Positions 21,610 to 27,779 of a stretch of 36,944 nt of DNA are shown here, piece after piece. The notes under the pieces are model-generated. The model was given only the letters and a program-made list of their open reading frames with translations, ran no database searches and was not told where the DNA came from. Position 1 is the first letter of the stretch; every line of letters begins with the position of its first letter. Source of the DNA: a virus; the IMG/VR virus record IMGVR_UViG_3300024516_000004, positions 1 through 36,944 of that record. One strand, given 5' to 3'. A program made the position numbers and the translations under genes.

Positions 21610-21678
21610 AAAAAAGGCTTAGTAGGAATCTCTGGTGGTGAGGGTTAACCTAATAACCCCAGAAATTCTTACTAAACC
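21610..21678 (-). terminator. Long-hairpin terminator, leftward
   Basis: Two 20-base arms (21616-21635 and 21659-21678) pair over 17 Watson-Crick and two G-U pairs on the leftward RNA. Inside is a second perfect six-pair stem (GGGTTA/TAACCC), and T6 follows (21615-21610). This is a strong intrinsic terminator for the operon ending at 21734. The long stem could also be a double-strand-RNA processing site. Confidence 0.75.
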
Positions 21679-21733
21679 TTATCTATTATTCAGTCACCAC
21701 AACTAAACAACAATTTACATGTACTATTGTACG

Positions 21734-22006
21734 CTATTTATCCTTATTTTCAACTAGTTTAATCGTTGTTTCAAATGGCAGCTCTAACCCCATAGTCATA
21801 TGACCGCCGAATACATTCATTAAATCCCATAGTTGCCACTTAGAAAAACCATCATCATCAACACCTTTTCCTATGAATGGTGTTGTATGGTTGGGATAAC
21901 CAAGTTGCCTTTCTTTGTGCTGCTCTTTCATTATGGCTATGCCTGTATCTGTTAACTTAACGTATACAGGGTAATTGATATTATATTCTTTTAATTCGTT
22001 ACTCAT
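21734..22006 (-). CDS. Conserved small phage protein (90 aa)
   Basis: The product is 90 aa. The pattern YPVYVKLTDTGIAIMKEQHK, GYPNHTTPFIGKGVDDDGFS and KWQLWDLMNVFGGHMTMGLE with an ELPFETTIKL end is characteristic of a small phage protein group encoded near early genes. No catalytic motif is visible. It overlaps the upstream 63-aa gene by ATGA, and the strong terminator at 21610-21678 closes the operon. Confidence 0.66.
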   Translation of the reverse strand: MSNELKEYNINYPVYVKLTDTGIAIMKEQHKERQLGYPNHTTPFIGKGVDDDGFSKWQLWDLMNVFGGHMTMGLELPFETTIKLVENKDK

Positions 22007-22194
22007 TGCTTACTCTCCTTAACTTCAACTTTTTCAAATAAAGTATCAACCATACTTGCTATTGCTTTATAAGCTTCACGGTATACCTTCTGGTCAACAC
22101 CGTATTCATCATCGACCATTACGTCATGTAGAATAGGAATTATCATTCTTACCTTGGCTAGGTTGGTTGCTGTTATGTATTCTTGTTCATTCAT
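22003..22194 (-). CDS. Hypothetical 63-aa helical protein
   Basis: The product is 63 aa, mostly helical with LAKVRMIIPILHDVMVDDEY and VYREAYKAIASMVDTLFEKV. AAGGAG precedes the ATG by about nine bases in the leader shared by this small-gene cluster. It overlaps the next gene by four bases. Its function is unknown. Confidence 0.62.
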   Translation of the reverse strand: MNEQEYITATNLAKVRMIIPILHDVMVDDEYGVDQKVYREAYKAIASMVDTLFEKVEVKESKQ

Positions 22195-22220
22195 TCTGCT
22201 TTACTCCTTATGTTAGTTAA

Positions 22221-22370
22221 TTAATCTTCTACAGCAAGTAATTCAGCAGCTATTGATATCAAATCTGTAGCTAATTCCTTTGCTTGCTTCGCGTCAAGCG
22301 TTCCTGTTTCAATATCGTCAACCTTAACTTCTACAAGTTTAGATGTTATCCAGTGTAAATTAAATTTCAT
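22221..22370 (-). CDS. Hypothetical 49-aa protein
   Basis: The product is 49 aa: MKFNLHWITSKLVEVKVDD then an acidic helix (DAKQAKELATDLISIAAELL). AAGGAG lies nine bases upstream of the ATG, and the gene is spaced like its neighbours in the leftward cluster. It is supported by the ribosome site and the operon layout rather than by any known family. Confidence 0.6.
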   Translation of the reverse strand: MKFNLHWITSKLVEVKVDDIETGTLDAKQAKELATDLISIAAELLAVED

Positions 22371-22395
22371 TCTTTCTATCTCCTTAGTTAGTTAA

Positions 22396-22560
22396 TTAAA
22401 TATCCCACTCGCACAACGCATGTTCACAAGCATCACTTAAATCTCTAAGCGTAAAGCCCTTTACAGCCATTTCATTTACCAATGCGACTACACACTCAAG
22501 CTCAAGGCCATGTACCTTAGCCTTATCTAGCATTGTTGATATGATTATCATTTCTTCCAT
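22396..22560 (-). CDS. Conserved small phage protein ending ALCEWDI
   Basis: The product is 54 aa. The pattern ISTMLDKAKVHGLELECVVA followed by LSDACEHALCEWDI matches a recurrent family of small phage proteins with a conserved E-x-E-x-x-x-x-x-x-x then A-C-x-x-A-L-x-E-W-D-x ending; its function is unknown. GGAGAG lies upstream of the ATG. It is the first gene leftward from the divergent control region. Confidence 0.7.
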   Translation of the reverse strand: MEEMIIISTMLDKAKVHGLELECVVALVNEMAVKGFTLRDLSDACEHALCEWDI

Positions 22561-22589
22561 TTTTACTCTCCGTTGTTGTTAGTCATTAA

Positions 22590-22618
22590 ACAATAGCAAA
22601 TGATTCTTGACTTGTCTA
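22590..22618 (-). promoter_or_regulatory. Leftward sigma70-like promoter
   Basis: On the minus strand, TAGACA (22618-22613), a 17-base spacer and TATTGT (22595-22590) lie about 30 bases before the 54-aa gene. The -35 box directly abuts that of the rightward promoter at 22607-22635. Confidence 0.58.
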
Positions 22619-22635
22619 ATACTTTCTATTATATT
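22607..22635 (+). promoter_or_regulatory. Rightward early sigma70-like promoter
   Basis: TTGACT (22607-22612), a 17-base spacer and TATATT (22630-22635) each match consensus at five of six positions. The initiation point would be about 30 bases before the replication-like gene. It abuts the leftward -35 box, so binding of polymerase in the two directions should be exclusive. Confidence 0.7.
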
Positions 22636-22672
22636 TGATAGCGTAACTATTAACACAAAGGAAAACATACAT

Positions 22673-23131
22673 ATGACACGCAAAACAAAGATAAGTTGTG
22701 ACGTAACACGAGAGGCAGATAACATGCTTAAGGCTTACTGTTTGAAACATGAGCGCTCTAAAGGCTATCTAATAGAGAAGATGATTAGAAAGTTTTGCGG
22801 TGAAGTAGAAGCAGTTACAGAGCCAACCACAACAACCAAGGGTGCAATGAATTCAGCTAAACGCTCTAAGCCTAAAAAGGCAGCATCATACCCTAGTAAC
22901 CTAGATGAGCAGTTTGAAATACTGTGGGATACAAAAGGCAAGAAGGGCGCTAAAAATGGAACAAGGGGAGCTTATGAGATATTTAAAAAGCTAGCTGCTA
23001 ATGTTGATGATGATACCTGTGAAACTTTTACTAAAATGTTAATAGATGACATCAACAAAAATAGTGGTGAGTGTGGCTATCCTGAAATGCACCTTACTTC
23101 ATATCTTAATCAACAACGTTGGGATAAATAA
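22673..23131 (+). CDS. Replication-associated protein with RHH-like N-terminus
   Basis: The product is 152 aa. Residues 1-43 (RKTKISCDVTREADNMLKAY, then KGYLIEKMIRKFC) resemble a ribbon-helix-helix DNA-binding unit. After a lysine-rich linker, residues 73-152 (NLDEQFEILWDTKGKKGAKN, AYEIFKKL, then HLTSYLNQQRW) match the C-terminal domain of phage replication proteins, which end in FLNxxRW. It leads the rightward early operon, as replication initiators often do. ATG 22673 follows AAAGGAAAA; an upstream TTG frame extension overlaps the promoter and is rejected. Confidence 0.68.
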   Translation: MTRKTKISCDVTREADNMLKAYCLKHERSKGYLIEKMIRKFCGEVEAVTEPTTTTKGAMNSAKRSKPKKAASYPSNLDEQFEILWDTKGKKGAKNGTRGAYEIFKKLAANVDDDTCETFTKMLIDDINKNSGECGYPEMHLTSYLNQQRWDK

Positions 23132-23553
23132 TGGCTAGCATGAATGAACTGGTTGCTGGTGTAAAAGTTGGCAAAGGCAGAAGCGACAAGGCTAAAGAAT
23201 ATGCTCATGCTATGGAATGGCCTAAATGCTCACACAATGGTTGCCCTCTACCTACTACTATTAAAGCTGAAACTGTTACATGCGGCTATCACTATAGGGA
23301 GCATGGTTTAAACGCTGAGTGTATCACTGAGGCTATTATTGAGCATCAAGGCTTTCTAGTTAAATACAATCAAATGATTTATTGGAATACTCGCCAATGG
23401 AAAGAAAAACGCGCTCAAATAATGGGTTGGCCTGTGCTACCTGCCACCGAAGCTGAAATGAATTACCCTAACAGTTATTTAACGAGATTATATGATTGGA
23501 TTGGTAAAAGCATAGTAAAGAGAACCGCAGAAATTTACGCAGATAAAAATTAA
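23131..23553 (+). CDS. Cysteine/histidine-containing early protein
   Basis: The product is 140 aa. A possible zinc site is formed by KCSHNGCPLPTTIKAETVTC and GYHYREHG (C-x4-C then C-x2-Y-H-x4-H). The remainder has WNTRQWKEKRAQIMGWPVLP and LTRLYDWIGKSIVKRTAEI helices. It starts in a TAATG overlap with the replication-like gene, so the two are probably functional partners. No primase or helicase-loader motif is found, though such a role fits the position. Confidence 0.66.
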   Translation: MASMNELVAGVKVGKGRSDKAKEYAHAMEWPKCSHNGCPLPTTIKAETVTCGYHYREHGLNAECITEAIIEHQGFLVKYNQMIYWNTRQWKEKRAQIMGWPVLPATEAEMNYPNSYLTRLYDWIGKSIVKRTAEIYADKN

Positions 23554-23573
23554 CAACAAGTAAGGGTTTAAAA

Positions 23574-23828
23574 ATGAATACATTGAATCAAGCAAAGAAC
23601 CTTATTAAGCAGTTAACATCATTCAAGCCTGAGTTGGTTATTGCTAGCACTGGTAGTTGCTACATTCACTTAACAGGCAGCAAGGTTAAGTGTATTCGTG
23701 TTGCTAATCATACCGGCCATAAAGAGAAACCTAAAACTTGGCAATTAAGATGTGATGTTAGTAGTTCAAGAAAAAGCACAAACAGAATTTACAATGATAT
23801 TAATAGACTGGTATCAGATTTAGTTTAA
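23574..23828 (+). CDS. Hypothetical 84-aa early protein
   Basis: The product is 84 aa. The helix-strand pattern LNQAKNLIKQLTSFK, ELVIASTGSCYIHL, CIRVANHTGHKEKPKTWQLR resembles a widespread family of small phage proteins with an S-x-Y-I, then I-R-V-A-x-H, then W-x-x-R layout; its function is unknown. AAGGG precedes the ATG. Confidence 0.6.
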   Translation: MNTLNQAKNLIKQLTSFKPELVIASTGSCYIHLTGSKVKCIRVANHTGHKEKPKTWQLRCDVSSSRKSTNRIYNDINRLVSDLV

Positions 23829-23856
23829 ACAAACGCAGATTAAATAAGGATAACTA

Positions 23857-23997
23857 ATGAATAATAAAACAGTATGGGTTGTTCACTTCGACGCACAAAA
23901 CACAAGTGTTGTTGAGGGCGTATATTCCAAAAAGGAAGATGCAGAAGAAGCAGCAGGGGAATATAGCGAAATAAGCGAGATGGAATTAATTAAATAA
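23857..23997 (+). CDS. Hypothetical 46-aa early protein
   Basis: The product is 46 aa (MNNKTVWVVHFDAQNTSVVE, then YSKKEDAEEAAGEYSEIS). It resembles short phage proteins with a beta-hairpin start and an acidic helix of the kind x-F-x-x-x-E-D-A-E-x-A. AAGGA precedes the ATG by nine bases. Its function is unknown. Confidence 0.58.
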   Translation: MNNKTVWVVHFDAQNTSVVEGVYSKKEDAEEAAGEYSEISEMELIK

Positions 23998-24009
23998 AGG
24001 AACATAACA

Positions 24010-24234
24010 ATGAACATAGTAATTGAAAATGATAACACCATAACGGCTTATGTAAGTATAAATGGAAGGGATGTTGATATTATACATCTTGCTAAATACC
24101 GCGACAATGAGTTTTCGGTTGGTTCGTCTACTTGCCTACCTAGCAATATAAACAAGGCTAGGGTTTATTTAAAGGCAATGAACGCAGCCTTTGAGGCTAT
24201 GGATGATTTAACTGCTGATGATATAAAGGAATAA
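24010..24234 (+). CDS. Hypothetical 74-aa early protein
   Basis: The product is 74 aa, starting NIVIENDNTITAYVSINGRD, with strand-rich first half and a C-terminal helix (ARVYLKAMNAAFEAMDDLTA). AAAGGAAC precedes the ATG. It ends two bases before the methyltransferase gene, so co-translation is likely. No family is recognised. Confidence 0.58.
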   Translation: MNIVIENDNTITAYVSINGRDVDIIHLAKYRDNEFSVGSSTCLPSNINKARVYLKAMNAAFEAMDDLTADDIKE

Positions 24235-24236
24235 CT

Positions 24237-24851
24237 ATGCACTACGATAAAGAAAGAGAGGCAGAGCTTGAACAAAAAAAGTATTCAATAATTTACGCTG
24301 ATCCACCTTGGCAGTTTAGCAACAAGAAAACCGGTGGCTCTATGAAGTCAGGCGCAGCACATCAATATTTAACTACTGGTATTGAAGGTTTAAAGGTTAT
24401 GGACGTTAACGCTATAACAGAAGATAACGCCGTTTTATTCATGTGGTACGTTGGCGCTATGCCACAAGAAGCGATCGATCTTGTTCATGCATGGGGTTTT
24501 ACTATTAAAAACATGAATGGCTTTGTTTGGAATAAATTAACACAGAACAATAAACCTCATTTTGGTATGGGCTTTTATACTCGCGCCGGTAGTGAGTCGG
24601 TGATCATTGCCACCAAAGGCAAATTTAAACCAGCATCACACAGCGTAAGAGCGGTATTTAACGCTTATAGTCAGATTCAATTTGAAGGTAAGGCGCTTGT
24701 ACACTCAAGAAAGCCCGAACAGGTTAGAGATTTAATTGTTGAGTTGTGTGGTGATTTGCCACGGCTTGAGATGTTCGCAAGGGGTCAAGCTTATGGCTGG
24801 GATGTATTCGGCAATGAAGTGCCATGCTCAATTAATATTAAGGATAAATAA
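24237..24851 (+). CDS. DNA N6-adenine methyltransferase, MT-A70 family
   Basis: The product is 204 aa. The catalytic motif DPPW (22-25) lies in SIIYADPPWQF, followed by AVLFMWYVGAMPQEAIDLVH, WGFTIKNMNGFVWNKLT, GSESVIIATKGKF and SRKPEQVRDLIVELCG, with LEMFARGQAYGWDVFGNE at the end, the normal MT-A70 order. It would transfer methyl from S-adenosylmethionine to adenine N6. No cognate restriction nuclease is nearby, so protection of phage DNA from host restriction, or regulation, is the likely role. Confidence 0.9.
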   Translation: MHYDKEREAELEQKKYSIIYADPPWQFSNKKTGGSMKSGAAHQYLTTGIEGLKVMDVNAITEDNAVLFMWYVGAMPQEAIDLVHAWGFTIKNMNGFVWNKLTQNNKPHFGMGFYTRAGSESVIIATKGKFKPASHSVRAVFNAYSQIQFEGKALVHSRKPEQVRDLIVELCGDLPRLEMFARGQAYGWDVFGNEVPCSINIKDK

Positions 24852-24853
24852 CC

Positions 24854-25111
24854 ATGAACATAGAAGAAGCCCTAAAAAAAATTGATGAGCTAAACGAAAC
24901 TGTCGAAGAGCTAAAGCAGGAGGTTGAAGAAAAAACAGAAGAGGTAACTGATACCTTTGAAAATATAACGGAGCATTACAGCGATAGCTTAGATATTGAA
25001 GGCCAAGAGAAGCAAGCAGAGCAATCATTTTATGCTGGATACAAAGCCGGTGCCAATAGCGAGTTTGTTTTACAGGCATGGCTTAACCATAAAATAGAGG
25101 CGAGGTTATGA
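24854..25111 (+). CDS. Coiled-coil hypothetical protein
   Basis: The product is 85 aa. Residues 1-45 are an almost continuous acidic heptad (LKKIDELNETVEELKQEVEE), predicted as a coiled coil. The rest has AEQSFYAGYKAGANSEFVLQ and AWLNHKIEARL. It starts two bases after the methyltransferase stop and overlaps the following gene by four bases. It may dimerise with a neighbouring product. Confidence 0.6.
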   Translation: MNIEEALKKIDELNETVEELKQEVEEKTEEVTDTFENITEHYSDSLDIEGQEKQAEQSFYAGYKAGANSEFVLQAWLNHKIEARL

Positions 25112-25305
25112 CACCTAACGATTTGATTTATGACTCAGTATACAAGCGATGCTTAGCGGCAGGATGTATAGATAGAGTAGCGAAAGACGCGGCGGTATCT
25201 GCATTGCAGAAGTTTAAGAATAACCAATTCACAAAGGCAGCGAAACTTGTTGATCAAGCTGTTACCGATGCCAAGAAGCTAATTATTAAAAAGAGGCGCA
25301 AATAA
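25108..25305 (+). CDS. Small basic helical protein
   Basis: The product is 65 aa and all-helical, with cysteines in YKRCLAAGCIDRVAKDAAV and a strongly basic C-terminus (AKKLIIKKRRK). It is coupled upstream by ATGA. The basic end suggests nucleic-acid contact; there is no identified family. Confidence 0.58.
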   Translation: MTPNDLIYDSVYKRCLAAGCIDRVAKDAAVSALQKFKNNQFTKAAKLVDQAVTDAKKLIIKKRRK

Positions 25306-25307
25306 CC

Positions 25308-25592
25308 ATGAACATAGTAACAAGCTCAATTAAACCTTTTGCAGTCGGGATAGCCAAATCACACAAGGTTAGTGAGGCAAGTTTAAGGTCTGTTTATAAG
25401 GCTATATCGAACGGATTTAATGCGACCAATAATAGCATTTCAAGGATTACGGGGTTAAGTGTTAGCTCTGTAATTAGGGCTACAAGTGAATTATTTAATC
25501 TTGGCAACCTATCCAGGATACAAATAACAGAAGGTCAAGACCGTTATTGCTGGGGTTATACAGCGATTAAACCGTTAAGGGGTGACTTATGA
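25308..25592 (+). CDS. Winged-helix-like DNA-binding protein
   Basis: The product is 94 aa. FNATNNSISRITGLSVSSVI followed by RATSELFNLGNLSRIQITEG gives a helix-turn-helix and wing like phage MarR/PadR-type small regulators (N-S-I-S-x-x-T-G-L-S-x-x-x-V). It starts two bases after the previous stop and ends in ATGA with a 36-aa membrane peptide. It is a candidate early regulator; its target is unknown. Confidence 0.62.
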   Translation: MNIVTSSIKPFAVGIAKSHKVSEASLRSVYKAISNGFNATNNSISRITGLSVSSVIRATSELFNLGNLSRIQITEGQDRYCWGYTAIKPLRGDL

Positions 25593-25699
25593 GACGCATA
25601 GATAAGCATGATAATAATTCAACAGCCAGACGAAAAGAGTTTACTTATGGTGTGGCATCCACTTTGATGTCAGTAGCTTTTATATGGTGCATATTGTGA
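25589..25699 (+). CDS. Membrane mini-protein, 36 aa
   Basis: The product is 36 aa: a basic N-terminus (MRRIDKHDNNSTARRKEF) and one C-terminal hydrophobic span (YGVASTLMSVAFIWCIL). ATGA overlap with the regulator gene and AAGGGG upstream support translation. An N-in topology is predicted from the positive charge. Its function is unknown. Confidence 0.52.
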   Translation: MRRIDKHDNNSTARRKEFTYGVASTLMSVAFIWCIL

Positions 25700-25887
25700 A
25701 CGAGTTAGAAAGGCGTATCGAGATATTAGAAAAGCAGCTCAAGGAGAAGGAGGTTGAATTAAGGCTTGCCGACCAAATTAACTTTGATGAAATTGCAGAG
25801 TGTAGGTTTTATAATTGGTTGCTGATTGGCTTGGTTATCTCAATGGTAATATTCTCATCTACAAAATGCTATCACCTAGTTTTATAG
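25684..25887 (+). CDS. Coiled-coil tail-anchored membrane protein
   Basis: The product is 67 aa from ATG 25684 (or 63 aa from GTG 25696, which overlaps the previous stop as GTGA). A coiled coil (ELERRIEILEKQLKEKEVEL) precedes a C-terminal membrane span (FYNWLLIGLVISMVIFSS). It is probably anchored with the coiled coil in the cytoplasm. Its last 29 bases overlap a convergent lipoprotein gene. Which start is used is not decided. Confidence 0.55.
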   Translation: MVHIVNELERRIEILEKQLKEKEVELRLADQINFDEIAECRFYNWLLIGLVISMVIFSSTKCYHLVL

Positions 25888-26017
25888 TATCGCTTGAGCA
25901 TGTGATTTTAACCTTTTTGCAGTCGTCACAAACAATCTCACAACCTTCTTTGGTAACTGTGCAAGATGTAAGCAGAACGACTAAAACCCCAATTAAGAGG
26001 CGTTTACTGGATAGCAT
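25859..26017 (-). CDS. Small lipoprotein encoded antisense to the early operon
   Basis: The product is 52 aa. It has a textbook lipoprotein signal: basic MLSSKR, hydrophobic LLIGVLVVLL and lipobox LTSC with C19 as the acylated residue. The mature part (CTVTKEGCEIVCDDCKKVKI, then TCSSD) has five further cysteines. AGGT lies eight bases upstream. It runs against the rightward early operon. Known roles of small phage lipoproteins include outer-membrane spanins and receptor-blocking superinfection exclusion; the sequence does not choose between them. No inner-membrane spanin partner is obvious. Confidence 0.62.
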   Translation of the reverse strand: MLSSKRLLIGVLVVLLTSCTVTKEGCEIVCDDCKKVKITCSSDTIKLGDSIL

Positions 26018-26020
26018 CGT

Positions 26021-26098
26021 CTAAACCTGTGATGGTAAAGGAGCTGGAGGACAAATAGGCGGTAGGTATGGTGGCCTGTAGCCTTTTACAACTAACAT
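26021..26098 (-). CDS. Proline-rich 25-aa ORF upstream of the lipoprotein
   Basis: This leftward 25-aa ORF (MLVVKGYRPPYLPPI then CPPAPLPSQV, nine prolines including) ends three bases before the lipoprotein start, a spacing suited to coupling. It lacks a ribosome site, and an overlapping frame encodes a different 38-aa ORF, so it is only a candidate. The opposite strand reads as a glycine-rich frame without a start. Confidence 0.3.
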   Translation of the reverse strand: MLVVKGYRPPYLPPICPPAPLPSQV

Positions 26099-26244
26099 GA
26101 TTGGTCATTTGTTTGTTCATTGATTGATAAGTAAGCGTATTTTAACATAAACATGAATTAATTGATATTAGCTCAACTGGTCGGATATGTATAACGGGTA
26201 TTGTGGGTTATAGTGGTTTTGAAATTAATTAACAGGAAATTGAA
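26099..26244. other. AT-rich intergenic region without a supported gene
   Basis: With the doubtful 26021-26098 ORF, this makes a gap of about 230 bp. It holds the upstream region for both the leftward lipoprotein and the rightward membrane gene at 26245. No clear consensus promoter, tRNA or terminator is seen. A stretch at about 26169-26182 resembles a tRNA D-arm but has no other tRNA parts. Confidence 0.4.
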
Positions 26245-26544
26245 ATGAATGAAAAGTTAGCTAAATTTGTATTAGGGGTTGTGGCGCTGATTGTCGCAAT
26301 ATTAGGTAACGGCTATGCAACCATGACTCTTTGGGGTTGGTTTATATCACCTACATTTGATTTGTCAGTATTGAGCTTTTCAGAGTCGATAGGTCTTAGT
26401 GTTTTCGTTACTTACTGCACATACCACCCGTTATTTATTAAGGATGAGTTTAAAGATAGTTTTGGCGAACAACTTCTTCACTGTGTATTTAGACCTTTAG
26501 CTGTTTTAGCTATTGCTTTCATATATTTAAAAGTATTTTTCTAA
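26245..26544 (+). CDS. Three-span membrane protein
   Basis: The product is 99 aa with predicted spans at about 7-33 (FVLGVVALIVAILGNGYATM), 46-60 and 80-98 (PLAVLAIAFIYLKVFF). AGGAAA precedes the ATG. Small multi-span proteins with a VVALIVAILGNGY-like start recur in phage early regions without known function. It could affect host membrane functions or superinfection. Confidence 0.62.
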   Translation: MNEKLAKFVLGVVALIVAILGNGYATMTLWGWFISPTFDLSVLSFSESIGLSVFVTYCTYHPLFIKDEFKDSFGEQLLHCVFRPLAVLAIAFIYLKVFF

Positions 26545-26552
26545 GGATAATC

Positions 26553-26684
26553 ATGGCAACTACATCAGACGGGTTAAAAGCTCTACTCAAAAGAAAAGGC
26601 ATTAGCCCGACTGGTGATAGAGCTACGGATTTAGAGCTAGCCAGAAAGGTTATGCCACCAAGTTATAAACAGGTTAAGCAATGA
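26553..26684 (+). CDS. Hypothetical 43-aa early protein
   Basis: The product is 43 aa. TSDGLKALLKRKGISPTGDR then ATDLELARKV forms a compact helix pair resembling a SAP/HeH-type or LEM-like unit. AAGGA lies six bases upstream. It sits between a membrane protein and the YopX-like gene. Its function is unknown. Confidence 0.55.
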   Translation: MATTSDGLKALLKRKGISPTGDRATDLELARKVMPPSYKQVKQ

Positions 26685-26696
26685 AAGGATTATCTA

Positions 26697-27071
26697 ATGA
26701 ATAGAACAATTAAGTTTCGAGCATGGGACACCAAAAGAAATATTATGCTTAATGGTGTTAGCGTTAATGATGGCAAGGCAGTTGAAAAGGGCTACCAGTG
26801 GGTAACTCAACCCACAAGCGCAGCATACCTAAGATTAATGCAATTCACTGGCTTAACCGATAAGAACGGCGTTGATATTTATGAGGGCGATATTGTTAGC
26901 AGTAGAAACAATTGCATGTATGACGATGGGCGATCAAATAATGAGGTTGTTTTTATTCACGATGCTTTTTGTGTTAACGGAAACTCTCTGTATATGATTA
27001 TAGATTCGTTTGATGCTGAGGTTATCGGTAATATTTATGAAAATAAGGATTTATTAAATGGGCAGCAATAA
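26697..27071 (+). CDS. YopX family protein
   Basis: The product is 124 aa. The family pattern is clear: IKFRAWDTKRNIMLNGV at the start, LMQFTGLTDKNGVDIYEGDI near residues 47-66, and a closing DAEVIGNIYENKDLL. YopX proteins are common in Gram-negative and Gram-positive phages and have no established biochemical role. AAAGGA precedes the ATG. Its end overlaps the following HNH-like gene by 14 bases. Confidence 0.88.
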   Translation: MNRTIKFRAWDTKRNIMLNGVSVNDGKAVEKGYQWVTQPTSAAYLRLMQFTGLTDKNGVDIYEGDIVSSRNNCMYDDGRSNNEVVFIHDAFCVNGNSLYMIIDSFDAEVIGNIYENKDLLNGQQ

Positions 27072-27462
27072 AAATCCGAGAGTTGTATTTAATTGCGACA
27101 ACTGTGGGGAAGAATCAAGCGACAAGGCATCTCATTACAAAAGAAAGAAAAGACATTTTTGTAATCAGTCTTGTTATTCAGGCTTTAGAGCTAACAAGCT
27201 ACCTATCGAGGAGCAGAACGCATACAAGGGTGGCGGCATGAGTGATAAAGATAAATCTATAAGAATAAAAGCTAGAAGTTGCCTTAATCATGCTGTCAGA
27301 GATAATAAGATTAAAAGGCTTCCTTGTGAGGTTTGCGGTGATTCTAAATCAGAAGCTCATCATCATGATTACAGTAAGCCGTTAGATGTAAATTGGCTGT
27401 GTGATACTCACCACCACGAAGAACACAAAAGAATCAACCAAAACCCTGAGTTGTTAAAGTGA
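27058..27462 (+). CDS. Zinc-finger / HNH-like nuclease protein
   Basis: The product is 134 aa. The N-terminal zinc finger (NCDNCGEESSDKASHYKRKK, then FCNQSC) has C-x2-C and C-x3-C. The C-terminal part CEVCGDSKSEAHHHDYSKPL then NWLCDTHHHEEH is a compact HNH-like site with zinc cysteines and the H-H and H-x-H residues. Similar two-domain proteins are frequent small phage nucleases of uncertain target. AAGGA is upstream. It ends in a GTGA overlap with the next gene. Confidence 0.78.
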   Translation: MGSNKNPRVVFNCDNCGEESSDKASHYKRKKRHFCNQSCYSGFRANKLPIEEQNAYKGGGMSDKDKSIRIKARSCLNHAVRDNKIKRLPCEVCGDSKSEAHHHDYSKPLDVNWLCDTHHHEEHKRINQNPELLK

Positions 27463-27779
27463 TTAATTACAACGACTCAGAAGTGGCGCTTAACTTTCTT
27501 GTTAATACAGACATCGAAGCAGCTAGGGCAAAGTGTTTATATGATGGATTACTCCTACAAAAGAAAACTGTTAGAGCTATTCAGTTCTTAAACTCATCAG
27601 GAAGCGCCGCAGAACGAACAGAAAAAGCATTGGCCAGTGAAGAGTATAAGTTGCACTTAAAAAAGATTGAAGATGCTCAGATTGAATTTGAGACGTTTAG
27701 AAATCAACGGGGTAGTAACGCTTTAATTATTGATATGTGGCGCTCTGTTAATAGCAATCAAAAGAAAGGCAACATCTAA
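27459..27779 (+). CDS. Conserved phage protein, ends WRSVNxNxKxGNI
   Basis: The product is 106 aa. The order of helices, ALNFLVNTDIEAARAKCLYD, GLLLQKKTVRAIQFLNSSGS, KALASEEYKLHLKKIEDAQI and LIIDMWRSVNSNQKKGNI, matches a well-populated phage protein family of unknown function. The start is GTG 27459, overlapping the previous TGA. It ends in TAATG with a membrane peptide. It may act in DNA metabolism by context, but this is not shown. Confidence 0.72.
   Translation: MINYNDSEVALNFLVNTDIEAARAKCLYDGLLLQKKTVRAIQFLNSSGSAAERTEKALASEEYKLHLKKIEDAQIEFETFRNQRGSNALIIDMWRSVNSNQKKGNI

Noticed and set aside
25815-26024. Rightward 69-aa frame overlapping the lipoprotein region
   Set aside because: It would start at TTG without a ribosome site and lies opposite a frame with a complete lipoprotein signal, so it is likely a shadow.
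26165-26230. tRNA-like stretch (TTAGCTCAACTGGTCGGAT)
   Set aside because: Only a D-arm-like sequence is present; there is no matching D-stem, anticodon arm, T-loop or acceptor pairing.
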